17,572 nucleotides of DNA from contig JAIDJS010000286.1 in the NCBI GenBank assembly GCA_029052085.1, forward strand, positions 1-17,572, in the 5' to 3' direction. Shown here one piece after another: positions 1 to 6,377 of this stretch (its first letter is position 1; every line of letters begins with the position of its first letter). A program made the translations under genes and the position numbers. Source of the stretch: Eubacterium sp. Lineage in GTDB: Bacteria > Bacillota > Clostridia > Oscillospirales > Acutalibacteraceae. The notes under the pieces are model-generated. The model ran no database searches. It saw only the letters and a list, made by a program, of their open reading frames with translations, and was not told the origin of the DNA.

Positions 1-67
1 TGATTTATTTGAAATAACGGATAATTAAAACTTAAGCATTGTTAATGAAATATGCAGCATACACGCT

Positions 68-99
68 AAAAAATAAAAGCCTCCCTCTGACGAGGGAGG
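68..99 (-). terminator. Rho-independent terminator formed by left arm of the repeat
   Basis: Read on the minus strand this is an 8-bp perfect stem (CCTCCCTC, loop GTCA, GAGGGAGG) followed by CTTTTATTTTTT. It lies about 185 nt past the stop of the flavoprotein gene at 283 and is the first good terminator for the left operon. The mirror hairpin at 197-216 has TTTTT on the plus strand, so the element could stop transcription from both sides. Confidence 0.6.
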
Positions 100-225
100 T
101 GGATGCGTTAGCAGACGGAGGGAGAGAACAATATTTTTTATAGAATATATGCTTATTCTATTTTTTTATCTCTCCCTCAGTCAACATTCGTTGACAGCTC
201 CCTCGTCAGAGGGAGCCTTTTTATT
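72..225. repeat. Palindromic MITE-like/REP-like repeat element
   Basis: Two arms, 72-127 and 169-225, are imperfect inverted repeats of each other. Both begin AATAAAA and both end in GGGAGAGA when read inward. Each arm holds its own hairpin: CCTCCCTC/GAGGGAGG (80-87 with 92-99) on the left and GCTCCCTC/GAGGGAGC (197-204 with 209-216) on the right. The right arm also has GTCAAC/GTTGAC (180-185 with 190-195); the left arm has a weaker equivalent around TGCGTTAGCA. The AT-rich centre contains an ATAGAATA/TATTCTAT hairpin (140-147 with 154-161). No ORF of note and no clear target duplication was seen. The layout fits a non-autonomous mobile or REP-type element. From memory, similar GGGAGC palindromes are abundant in Ruminococcaceae/Faecalibacterium-like genomes, which is unverified here. 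The remaining gene-free DNA at 1-71 and 226-282 shows nothing else. Confidence 0.75.
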
Positions 226-282
226 AACTTAATGGTATTGGCTTTTACATTTTATCAAAACACATTTATCGAATTGTTATTT

Positions 283-747
283 TTAACCTTTAAATCTTTT
301 AGCTGTATAATGATCAACTGTTATTTTAAGAACGGTTGTTATGCCGAGTTTTGCACATTCTTCAGCCGAATAGCCTGTTATATTACAATGCTGAAGAAGC
401 AAATCCAATCCTTTAACGGTGTCATCATAATCTGCAATTTCTGCTGTACCGAAGCCGATAAAGCTTCTGTAATTCGTTGTTACTCCCCTTGCGGTTTCAG
501 CATAGCCGTTCATTGAGTCTATCTCAACGCAAACCTTTGGATTTGCTTTTATCAAATCAAGCTTTAGACCCTTCTTTGCAGAATGCGTATAGAAAACAAG
601 CTTATCATCAATAGTTTCAAAACCGAAAGACAACGGCACAACATACGGATATTCGCCGTTATTTATACCCAACCTTAAAGTATCACAGGAATTGATAATT
701 TCTATGATTTCTTTTAAATCAGCAACTTCCCTGTCTTTTCTATTCAT
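283..747 (-). CDS. NimA-like pyridoxamine 5'-phosphate oxidase family flavoprotein
   Basis: A 154-residue protein with the split-barrel flavin-binding layout of the Nim/PNPOX-like family. The N-terminal helix precedes a strand reading TLRLGINNGEYPYVVPLSFG (residues 23-42). The family motif FYTHSAKKGLKLDLIKANP (52-70) follows, then KVCVEID (71-77) and YRSFIGFGTAEI (93-104). His55 is at the place of the conserved histidine of Nim proteins. Members bind FMN or a related flavin and some reduce nitro compounds; the substrate here cannot be told from sequence. The ATG is preceded by AAGGAGA at good spacing and sits 2 nt after the stop of the alpha/beta hydrolase gene, so the two are probably co-transcribed and this is the last gene of its operon. 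Family call is firm, substrate unknown. Confidence 0.85.
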   Translation of the reverse strand: MNRKDREVADLKEIIEIINSCDTLRLGINNGEYPYVVPLSFGFETIDDKLVFYTHSAKKGLKLDLIKANPKVCVEIDSMNGYAETARGVTTNYRSFIGFGTAEIADYDDTVKGLDLLLQHCNITGYSAEECAKLGITTVLKITVDHYTAKRFKG

Positions 748-749
748 TG

Positions 750-1805
750 CTATTTCTCCTTATTATGGCTGAACATCCATTCAAGCCAAGGCTCCTGCCT
801 GTAAAACTTATACGACATTTTATGTCCGTATTTATCCCAGCGGCTGTATTTAACATCCGCACCATATTCTTTTAATTTAGCATAAAAATAATCATCACTT
901 GCAATTTCAACAACTACATCATCGCTTGCATGTGTCATCCAGATTGGAATTTCAGCAAGTTCTTTAAATGTATGTTCATCAAGAGATTCATACCCAAAAT
1001 AACAACCCATTGCTTCTAAAGCACAAGCAAACAATTCGGGACTTTCCAGAAGAATATTCCATACACATCCGCCGCCAAGAGAAGTTCCGTAAACATAAAC
1101 TCTATTACTGTCTATATCATAATTCATTAAAATTTCTCTGATTAATTCGACGGTATTATGCGTGAAAATTTTTCGACCTTTCGATTCAAAAGAACTACCA
1201 CCGGTAATTTGCGGCAATAAAATATTACAATCAAATTTACTTACACTTTTTCCTTTTGCATAATAAAGAAATTCGTGAAGCAGCTTATTATTATCACAGC
1301 CAACCGTTCCGCCTCCGCCTAAATAAACGACAAGCGGCTGATTTTCTTTTTTAGCCCTTTTAAATCTGAAAGGAATTACATAATCATGACTTTTGTTAAT
1401 ATATAAATACTTATTAAAGCCATTCTTACCCGAACCTTTACTTACTATCTTATCGGATGAATATTTCTTTAATATCTTTTCTTTGAAATCAGATGTTTTA
1501 TTGAATTTTTTAAAATTTTTATATTGCGACTTACAAACCAGTTTTGGAAAGTCATTTTGATACTTTCTTCTTTTAACAGTTCCGTTTAAAGTCAGATTAT
1601 ATATACAGCCATCCTTTCCAAACACTGTAACATCTTCATTGTGTTCAATAAATTCCCGCAAACCAAAATCATCAATAAAAGCATTATACTGATTATCGTC
1701 AAAATGAATTTCAGCAACTATTCCGTTTTTATGAAAACCAGATATATATTTATTTAATTTATCAAGTTTACACCATGCTTTTGTAGCATAAAAGAAATAT
1801 TCCAT
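750..1805 (-). CDS. Alpha/beta hydrolase with an unrecognised N-terminal region
   Basis: 351 residues. The C-terminal two thirds form a serine hydrolase: a strand and glycine-rich oxyanion segment VVYLGGGG (159-166), the nucleophile elbow YGTSLGGG (239-246; Ser242), an acid at Asp295/Asp296 in THASDD, and His328 in YGHKM. The arrangement resembles the dienelactone hydrolase, feruloyl esterase and PHB-depolymerase-like branches of the fold. The first roughly 130 residues are lysine- and aromatic-rich, have no signal peptide, and I do not recognise them. The enzyme is therefore probably cytoplasmic with an unknown ester or peptide substrate. The ATG has AAAGGGC upstream and lies 12 nt past the methyltransferase stop, indicating one transcript. 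The gene looks more AT-rich than its neighbours, which may mean relaxed constraint or later acquisition. Confidence 0.8.
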   Translation of the reverse strand: MEYFFYATKAWCKLDKLNKYISGFHKNGIVAEIHFDDNQYNAFIDDFGLREFIEHNEDVTVFGKDGCIYNLTLNGTVKRRKYQNDFPKLVCKSQYKNFKKFNKTSDFKEKILKKYSSDKIVSKGSGKNGFNKYLYINKSHDYVIPFRFKRAKKENQPLVVYLGGGGTVGCDNNKLLHEFLYYAKGKSVSKFDCNILLPQITGGSSFESKGRKIFTHNTVELIREILMNYDIDSNRVYVYGTSLGGGCVWNILLESPELFACALEAMGCYFGYESLDEHTFKELAEIPIWMTHASDDVVVEIASDDYFYAKLKEYGADVKYSRWDKYGHKMSYKFYRQEPWLEWMFSHNKEK

Positions 1806-1817
1806 AAATTTAGCCCT

Positions 1818-2933
1818 TTATTTAAAATACATATAATACTGGCATTTAATCATTCCGTTATAAAGCTTACGGCGTTTATCCGCCTTTCTGCCGAAGCATT
1901 TTTCAAACTCCTCATCCGGAGAGATAATACCATAGCTCCAGCCATGCTTTGCTGCAAACTTATCGCCCATAATATGATAGAGCCGTTCAGCCTCTTTGAT
2001 ATCAAGCATACGCTCGCCGTAAGGCGGATTGGTAACAAGCGTACCTCTTTCGCTTGTAGGATTGAAATGCTTTATATCAGCCGTATCAAGCCTTAAAAAT
2101 TGATCAACCTTAATACGCTTTGCATTTGCAAGCGTAAGCTCTATTGCGTGATAATCAATATCTGTTCCGAAAGCCACAAAGTCCGTATCCGTTTTAATAA
2201 TCTCACGACACCTGCTTCTTTCCTGCTTCCACACGGCTTCGGGAATAAATCCCCATCTGTCTACTTCAAAATTACGGTTTATGCCGGGCGCAATATTATG
2301 AGCAAGAAGCGCTCCCTCAATCAGAATTGTTCCGCTGCCGCAGAAAGGATCATACATCGTATGATAATGCCTTAATTTTGAAAGTGAACAAAGGGCTGCT
2401 GCAAGTGTTTCTCTGATAGGCGCTTCATTTGATTCAGGACGATATCCTCTTTTATGAAGCCCGGTACCCGAGGTATCAAGCATAATCGTAACATCATCCT
2501 TGATAATAGAAAACTGAATCTGATGAACAGGACCTGTTTCCTCAAACCAGGAGATATTATAATCCTCCTTAAGACTTTCAACCACGGCTTTTTTGATGAT
2601 TTTCTGACAATCCGGAACAGAATGAAGCTCTGAATTCAGGCTGTATCCCTTAACAGGAAAGGTATCCTGCGAGCCGATAAAATCGCTCCAGTTTATCATT
2701 TTAACAGCATCAAAAAGTTCTGTAAAAGTAACTGCCTTGAATCTGTCAAGCACAATTAAAATTCTTTCGGCGAATCGGCTGTTTATATTTGCACGGGCAA
2801 GGATACTTTCATCGCCCTCAAAAAACACCCTGCCGTTTTCAGATGTAACATTTTCAGCACCCATAAATTTCAGTTCATCGGCAACAAGACTTTCAACACC
2901 GAAAAGGCAAGGTGCAACCATATATAAATACAT
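1818..2933 (-). CDS. rlmL: THUMP-domain 23S rRNA (guanine-N2)-methyltransferase, RlmL/YpsC type
   Basis: 371 residues. The N-terminal part (about 1-160) has the ferredoxin-like plus THUMP arrangement that binds RNA, ending in LDTSGTGLHKRGYR (152-165), typical of this family. The C-terminal Rossmann methyltransferase shows the SAM-binding DPFCGSGT (195-202), an acidic loop FGTDID (255-260) and the catalytic NPPYGERM (302-309), an N-P-P-Y motif used for amino-group methylation. The family makes m2G at position 2445 (E. coli numbering) of 23S rRNA. Length matches the single-domain YpsC form and not the E. coli RlmKL fusion. The start has GGAGA upstream inside the end of the fumarase gene, with a 3-nt gap, so it is translated from the same message. 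Site specificity is inferred from the family. Confidence 0.9.
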   Translation of the reverse strand: MYLYMVAPCLFGVESLVADELKFMGAENVTSENGRVFFEGDESILARANINSRFAERILIVLDRFKAVTFTELFDAVKMINWSDFIGSQDTFPVKGYSLNSELHSVPDCQKIIKKAVVESLKEDYNISWFEETGPVHQIQFSIIKDDVTIMLDTSGTGLHKRGYRPESNEAPIRETLAAALCSLSKLRHYHTMYDPFCGSGTILIEGALLAHNIAPGINRNFEVDRWGFIPEAVWKQERSRCREIIKTDTDFVAFGTDIDYHAIELTLANAKRIKVDQFLRLDTADIKHFNPTSERGTLVTNPPYGERMLDIKEAERLYHIMGDKFAAKHGWSYGIISPDEEFEKCFGRKADKRRKLYNGMIKCQYYMYFK

Positions 2934-2936
2934 TTG

Positions 2937-3782
2937 TTATATCTCCTTTGAAGCGTGGCGTGTTACATGACAGCCGATATTCACTGCGACAGGAAGCCCG
3001 GCAATATGCGTTGGATAGGTTTCTATATTTACTGCAAGGGCTGTTGTTCTGCCGCCGAAGCCCTGCGGACCAATATCAAGAGCATTGATTTTATCAAGAA
3101 GCTCTTTTTCCATATCTCTGTAGAATTCAACGCTGTTTCTTTCTGAAACAGGACGGCAGAGGGCTTTTTTAGCAAGAATTGCACTGTATTCAAAATCTCC
3201 GCCGATACCAACACCGATAACAACAGGGGGGCACGGATTAGAGCCTGCTGTTTTAACAGTATCAACAATAAAACCAACAATATCTTCTCGCTTTGCGCTT
3301 GGAGTAAACATACGAAGCTTACTCATATTTTCACTGCCGAAGCCCTTCGGTGCAGCAGTTATTTTAATTTTATCGCCTGCAACAATTTTTGTATGAATAA
3401 TAGCAGGGGTATTATCATTTGTATTCACTCTGTCATAAAACGGATCTCTTACAACAGATTTACGCAGCAGACCGTCAGTATATCCGAGGCTTACACCCTT
3501 ATGAACAGCAGCTTCAAAATCCTCGCCGACGATATGCACCTCCTGCCCTATTTCAGCAAAAATAACTGCCATACCCGTATCCTGACAAACAGGAATATCA
3601 AGCTCCTTGGCAGCATCAATATTAGCCTCTAAATCAGAAAGAACCGATTTGGCTGTTTCGCTTTTTTCATCAGCCCTACAACAGCTTATACAATCCACCA
3701 AATCATCCGGCAGAATTTTATTTGCTTTTATAACAAGCTCTTTAACAGCTTCTGTTATTAAGGATGCGTTAATCTCTCTCAT
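2937..3782 (-). CDS. Class I fumarate hydratase alpha subunit (FumA N-terminal/TtdA family)
   Basis: 281 residues, the size of the stand-alone alpha subunit of [4Fe-4S] fumarase or L(+)-tartrate dehydratase. Likely cluster ligands are Cys66 in PVCQDTGMAVIF, Cys184 in GSNPCPPVVIGVGIGG and Cys271 in VNIGCHVTRH. The GPQGFGGRTTALAV block (238-251) is characteristic. With its beta subunit it interconverts fumarate and malate in the cytoplasm. The beta subunit normally lies directly downstream, but the next gene here is rlmL after 3 nt. The start has AGAGGAT upstream. It is the first gene of the left operon, just after the terminator at 3817-3850; no convincing sigma-A promoter could be placed in the short gap. 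Fumarase is more likely than tartrate dehydratase, but sequence alone does not settle it. Confidence 0.88.
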   Translation of the reverse strand: MREINASLITEAVKELVIKANKILPDDLVDCISCCRADEKSETAKSVLSDLEANIDAAKELDIPVCQDTGMAVIFAEIGQEVHIVGEDFEAAVHKGVSLGYTDGLLRKSVVRDPFYDRVNTNDNTPAIIHTKIVAGDKIKITAAPKGFGSENMSKLRMFTPSAKREDIVGFIVDTVKTAGSNPCPPVVIGVGIGGDFEYSAILAKKALCRPVSERNSVEFYRDMEKELLDKINALDIGPQGFGGRTTALAVNIETYPTHIAGLPVAVNIGCHVTRHASKEI

Positions 3783-3816
3783 TGTTTTATCCTCTTTCCT
3801 ATACTTTATAAACCAT

Positions 3817-3850
3817 AAAAAATTAAGCCGAGAATCCGCTCTCGGCTTAA
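3817..3850 (-). terminator. Strong Rho-independent terminator after divIC
   Basis: On the minus strand a perfect 11-bp stem, TTAAGCCGAGA with TCTCGGCTTAA (3823-3833 paired with 3840-3850), has a 6-nt loop and is followed by six T (3817-3822). It begins 3 nt after the divIC stop codon and separates the yabP-yabQ-divIC block from the fumarase operon. The AAAAATTAA flank makes it potentially bidirectional. Confidence 0.9.
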
Positions 3851-3853
3851 AAA

Positions 3854-4162
3854 TTAATTACTACCCGAAATATCATAAAATACGATTTCATCGGATTTTA
3901 CATATCCCTTTTCACGAGCCTTTTGCTCCATATATTCATCTTTATCTTCTGATTCAAGAATTGCATCAAGCTCTTCATTCTCTTTCTTCTGCTCCTCAAG
4001 CTCCTGTGCATAAGCAGCCTTTTGCGCATTAAGCCTGCTTATATCGGCAACCTGACCGATAATAACGCTGCAGCAATAGAAAAACAAGCCAAGAATAATT
4101 GAGGCAACTAAAATAATCTTAGCTTTTTTATTATGTATTAAATTCTGAAAAGTCTTCTTCAT
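3854..4162 (-). CDS. divIC: Septum formation initiator family protein (DivIC/FtsB)
   Basis: 102 residues with a short basic cytoplasmic N-terminus, one membrane segment (about 14-37), a coiled coil (about 40-75, QKAAYAQELEEQKKENEELD) and the family C-terminal block EYMEQKAREKGYVKSDEIVF (76-95). DivIC/FtsB pairs with FtsL and DivIB/FtsQ in the divisome and helps activate septal peptidoglycan synthesis. The ATG lies inside yabQ, overlapping it by 32 bp, and is preceded by AGGTGG at correct spacing. Position directly after yabP-yabQ matches B. subtilis, where divIC has the same neighbours. A strong terminator follows the stop codon. The paralogous alternative, FtsL, is less likely given the context. 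Confidence 0.9.
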   Translation of the reverse strand: MKKTFQNLIHNKKAKIILVASIILGLFFYCCSVIIGQVADISRLNAQKAAYAQELEEQKKENEELDAILESEDKDEYMEQKAREKGYVKSDEIVFYDISGSN

Positions 4163-4595
4163 TTAAACCACCTGAATTTTTCTTTTTCCGAAGCTTTTTA
4201 CTGTGCTTAAATCGTAAAGTGCTATGCCTTAACATATTATAATACACTTTCCTGATACTTTGCAATACTTTTTTGAAACTTTTCAAACTCTTTTTTAAAA
4301 TAAAGCGCAAAGCATTAGCAATAGGGCGAAAAATATGTACTGTAACACGATATAAGGTCAGTATATAAACAAGATATCCAAGCAGAACCGCTGTAAAGTA
4401 AAACACCCTTACCAATCCATTGTTATAACTTAACAAAAAAAGGAAAATGATGGGAGAAATTGTAAAGAAAAAGAGAAAATCGATTATAAATTCTACCCAT
4501 TTCTTTTTAAAAATCAGTCTGAAAAAGCGAAAAACATCATAAACGGCACCGATTCCGAAACCCAGAAAAAGAAAAACAACAACCGCTTCGTTCAC
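4131..4595 (-). CDS. yabQ: Spore cortex biosynthesis protein YabQ
   Basis: 154 residues with the YabQ pattern: an N-terminal hydrophobic segment reading FLFLGFGIGAVYDVFRFFR (8-26), then a long hydrophobic stretch FIIDFLFFFTISPIIFLFLL (36-55), a third segment around 64-83, and a very basic C-terminal tail. In B. subtilis YabQ is a mother-cell membrane protein needed for cortex peptidoglycan, located at the forespore outer membrane. Translation starts at GTG (4593-4595), which overlaps the yabP stop as GTGA; AAGGA lies 8 nt upstream inside yabP. The next gene, divIC, starts within its 3' end. These overlaps point to coupled translation of yabP, yabQ and divIC. Confidence 0.9.
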   Translation of the reverse strand: MNEAVVVFLFLGFGIGAVYDVFRFFRLIFKKKWVEFIIDFLFFFTISPIIFLFLLSYNNGLVRVFYFTAVLLGYLVYILTLYRVTVHIFRPIANALRFILKKSLKSFKKVLQSIRKVYYNMLRHSTLRFKHSKKLRKKKNSGGLNEEDFSEFNT

Positions 4596-4864
4596 GAAAA
4601 CATCCTTTTCAAGAAGCCTTGATTTTTTTCTGTTTTACTGCTGTAAACCAGTGCTGCAATCTCTCCTGTTAACTCCAGAAGCCCCGTGTCTAAATTCAGT
4701 TCCTCAACATGAAGCTTACTTCCGCTTACTGTTAAGCAGCCATAATCTGTATAAGCAGTAACCGTATCCTCATCAAAGGAATCCACCTCCGTTACCCCGG
4801 TTAACTTTAAACCGCATCTGTTTTCAAGACAAAGATTATGTGCCTTTTTAAGTTTTGTTTCCAT
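4592..4864 (-). CDS. yabP: Sporulation protein YabP
   Basis: 90 residues with the beta-rich YabP/YqfC fold: hydrophobic-alternating strands LKLTGVTEVDSFDEDTVTAY (19-38), a glycine turn YGCLTVSGSKLHVEELNLD (41-59), and a final strand LLELTGEIAALVYSS (62-76). In B. subtilis yabP is transcribed in the mother cell under sigma-E and is linked to cortex formation together with yabQ. The ATG at 4862-4864 directly follows the T-run of a hairpin, and its Shine-Dalgarno AGGTGA lies in the 3' arm of that hairpin. The gene therefore probably needs readthrough with unfolding, or a separate promoter inside the hairpin region. Stop overlaps the yabQ start. Confidence 0.88.
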   Translation of the reverse strand: METKLKKAHNLCLENRCGLKLTGVTEVDSFDEDTVTAYTDYGCLTVSGSKLHVEELNLDTGLLELTGEIAALVYSSKTEKNQGFLKRMFS

Positions 4865-4899
4865 AAAAAATCACCTGCTTAAGTATATGAAGCAAGTGA
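4865..4899 (-). terminator. Terminator-like hairpin that covers the yabP ribosome binding site
   Basis: On the minus strand, TCACTTGCTT and AAGCAGGTGA (4890-4899 paired with 4871-4880) form a 10-bp stem with one G-U pair and a 9-nt loop, followed by six T (4865-4870) and then directly ATG. The imperfect pair is G-U only in the minus-strand RNA (it is C-A in the other), which supports a minus-strand structure. It would terminate rqcP transcription, and in readthrough RNA it hides AGGTGA, the yabP Shine-Dalgarno sequence. Confidence 0.7.
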
Positions 4900-4910
4900 C
4901 AATTAAATGT
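4882..4910 (-). promoter_or_regulatory. Possible sigma-E-type promoter for yabP
   Basis: CATATACT (4882-4889), in the hairpin loop, matches 6 of 8 positions of the B. subtilis sigma-E -10 CATACAAT. Fourteen bases upstream, ACATTTA (4904-4910) partly resembles the sigma-E -35. A transcript started here would lack the 5' arm of the hairpin and leave the yabP Shine-Dalgarno free. This is a weak pattern match strengthened only by the known sigma-E control of yabP in Bacillus. Confidence 0.3.
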
Positions 4911-4914
4911 TAAA

Positions 4915-5154
4915 TTAAATCATTTTATACATTTTTGCGGCATCCTCTTTAAGAGCATGTTCACTGACCTCAACAACCTGGTAAGTGCGGGATGCAGAAC
5001 CCATATTGACCGTTATTTTATCTCCGATTTTAACATCATAAGATGCACGCTGAACCTTACCGTTTACCTCAATTTTCCCTGCATCGCAGGCTTCGTTTGC
5101 AACAGTTCGTCTTTTTATGATTCGGGATACCTTTAAATATTTATCAAGTCGCAT
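4915..5154 (-). CDS. rqcP: S4-domain RNA-binding protein RqcP/YabO
   Basis: 79 residues, a single S4 domain: MRLDKYLKVSRIIKRRTVAN (1-20), then EACDAGKIEVNGK (21-33) and VKIGDKITV (41-49). RqcP (YabO) works with RqcH on obstructed 50S subunits, helping add alanine tails to stalled nascent chains in ribosome-associated quality control; Hsp15 is the related E. coli protein. I chose the ATG at 5152-5154 over the in-frame start at 5181: AGGTGA is at the right distance, the protein then begins with the canonical MRLDKYL, and the longer version would be read through the hup terminator. In B. subtilis yabO also lies between the mazG-domain gene yabN and yabP; here hup is inserted. Confidence 0.9.
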   Translation of the reverse strand: MRLDKYLKVSRIIKRRTVANEACDAGKIEVNGKVQRASYDVKIGDKITVNMGSASRTYQVVEVSEHALKEDAAKMYKMI

Positions 5155-5164
5155 ACATTCACCT

Positions 5165-5194
5165 AAAAATTCAGCCGCCACACTTGGTGACGGC
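5165..5194 (-). terminator. Rho-independent terminator between hup and rqcP
   Basis: Minus strand GCCGTCAC, loop CAAGT, GTGGCGGC gives an 8-bp stem with one U-G pair (5174-5181 with 5187-5194), followed by TGAATTTTT. The T-run directly abuts the rqcP Shine-Dalgarno AGGT. Probably partial, since no promoter fits between it and rqcP; it would give more HU mRNA than downstream mRNA. Confidence 0.75.
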
Positions 5195-5208
5195 TTGATT
5201 TTCTTTCA

Positions 5209-5481
5209 TTATTTTACAGCATCTTTAAGAGCTGAGCCAGCCTTAAATGATGGAACCTTTGCTTCAGGAATATTGATAACTTCGCCTGTGCGTGGGTTCT
5301 TACCTGTACGAGCTGCACGAGTTTTAACTTCAAATGTACCGAAGCCAACAAGAGCAACCTTTTCGCCGTCCTTAAGAGCCTCTGTTACAGCATCGATAAC
5401 AGCCTTAACTGCTGCATCTGCATCCTTCTTTGAAAGTTCTGCTTTAGTAGCAACTGCTGCTACAAGTTCAGTTTTATTCAT
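5209..5481 (-). CDS. hup: HU family histone-like DNA-binding protein
   Basis: 90 residues, full-length HU. The dimerising helices at the N-terminus ([20 protein letters not shown]) lead to the signature [19 protein letters not shown] (42-60), then the beta-arm GKNPRTGE (60-67) with the DNA-intercalating Pro63 and conserved arginines, and the closing helix [11 protein letters not shown] (80-90). HU bends and packs DNA as a dimer in the nucleoid. The ATG touches the mazG stop codon, with GGAGGA upstream inside mazG. A terminator follows the stop, so this gene is likely expressed more strongly than the next ones. HU between mazG and rqcP is absent in B. subtilis but is a familiar arrangement in clostridia. 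Confidence 0.96.
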   Translation of the reverse strand: MNKTELVAAVATKAELSKKDADAAVKAVIDAVTEALKDGEKVALVGFGTFEVKTRAARTGKNPRTGEVINIPEAKVPSFKAGSALKDAVK

Positions 5482-6309
5482 TTAATTTTCCTCCGTTTTA
5501 GCCTTTTCGGCAATTATTATTTTTGCTTTATTCCAAAGAACATCAAGTTCCTCTATTGAAGCCGTTTTCATATCAATATTCTTTTCTTCTGCAAGCTTTT
5601 CAACTATTAAATAACGATTTACGAATTTATCAGTTGCGCCGGTAAGCGCCTCTTCCGAATCAACATCTATAAATCTTGAAATATTTACACAAGAAAAAAG
5701 AATATCGCCGAATTCATCTTCTATATTATCACTGTTATTCTCAGTCAAAGCACACTTTAACTCATTAATCTCTTCATATAATTTTTCAACTGCACCATGA
5801 ATATCATCCCAATCAAAGCCTGCTTTAGCAGCCTTCTGCTGAATCTTCTGAGCTCTCATAAGGGCAGGAAATTCACGAGGCACTTTCAGTATCGCCTCGC
5901 TCTGTTTTTTCATACCTTTCGTTTTAAGCTTAACAGCATCCCAGCTGCTTAACGCTTCCTTTTCATTTTCGGCAGATACATCTCCGAAAACATGAGGATG
6001 ACGAATAACCAACTTCTGGCAGATATCATTTGCTACATCGTTGAAATCAAAGGTGCCCTTCTCGCTTTCCATCTGAGAATGGAGAGCTACCTGAAGAAGA
6101 ATATCTCCAAGTTCCTCCCGAAGCCCGGCTGTATCATTTTTATTGATAGCCTCTATAACCTCATAGGTTTCCTCAATAAAATTCTTCTTAATAGATTCGT
6201 GGGTTTGCTTTATATCCCACGGGCATCCTCCGGGTGCTCTTAACACTGCAACCAGCTTAATCAAATCATCCATGTTATAAACATCTTTAAATTCAAATTC
6301 AGCCGCCAC
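5482..6309 (-). CDS. mazG: Nucleoside triphosphate pyrophosphohydrolase MazG
   Basis: 275 residues, close to E. coli MazG (about 263). Two MazG-type all-alpha domains are visible: the N-terminal one with GGCPWDIKQTHESI (27-40), the metal-binding EETYE (46-50) and ELGDILLQV (66-74); the C-terminal one with EEINELKCAL and EFGDILFSCVN. The enzyme hydrolyses (d)NTPs to NMP and pyrophosphate, cleaning the nucleotide pool. The N-terminal methylase-like domain fused to MazG in Bacillus YabN is absent. Translation starts at GTG (6307-6309) with AGGGGTG at good spacing. A clear sigma-A-type promoter lies just upstream (6345-6373), so mazG is probably the first gene of mazG-hup-rqcP and perhaps yabP-yabQ-divIC. 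Confidence 0.95.
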   Translation of the reverse strand: MAAEFEFKDVYNMDDLIKLVAVLRAPGGCPWDIKQTHESIKKNFIEETYEVIEAINKNDTAGLREELGDILLQVALHSQMESEKGTFDFNDVANDICQKLVIRHPHVFGDVSAENEKEALSSWDAVKLKTKGMKKQSEAILKVPREFPALMRAQKIQQKAAKAGFDWDDIHGAVEKLYEEINELKCALTENNSDNIEDEFGDILFSCVNISRFIDVDSEEALTGATDKFVNRYLIVEKLAEEKNIDMKTASIEELDVLWNKAKIIIAEKAKTEEN

Positions 6310-6344
6310 AGCAACACCCCTTTTCGATTAACTTGTTCTTATAG

Positions 6345-6373
6345 ATAATACTATATAAGGGATATTTTTTCAA
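6345..6373 (-). promoter_or_regulatory. Sigma-A-type promoter for mazG-hup
   Basis: TTGAAA (6368-6373), 17-bp spacer, TATTAT (6345-6350): near-consensus -35 and -10 boxes in the 68-bp gap between spoVB and mazG. Predicted transcript start near 6338, giving a leader of about 30 nt before the mazG GTG. The -35 box begins only 4 bp after the spoVB stop codon. Confidence 0.8.
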
Positions 6374-6377
6374 GTAT

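Noticed and set aside
72..225. CRISPR array or riboswitch reading of the palindromic repeat
   Set aside because: Only two inverted copies, no direct repeats with spacers, and no gene downstream of it to control.
3783..3816. Promoter for the fumarase operon
   Set aside because: TATAAA and TATAGG occur, but any -35 would fall in the terminator stem or be far from consensus; transcription start remains unknown.
5155..5181. Longer N-terminus for rqcP (start at 5181)
   Set aside because: It would be translated from the hup terminator stem and lacks a ribosome site; the internal ATG has AGGTGA and gives the family start MRLDKYL.
5117..5485. 122-codon plus-strand frame across hup and rqcP
   Set aside because: It lies opposite two clear genes and the terminator between them; composition is that of an antisense shadow.
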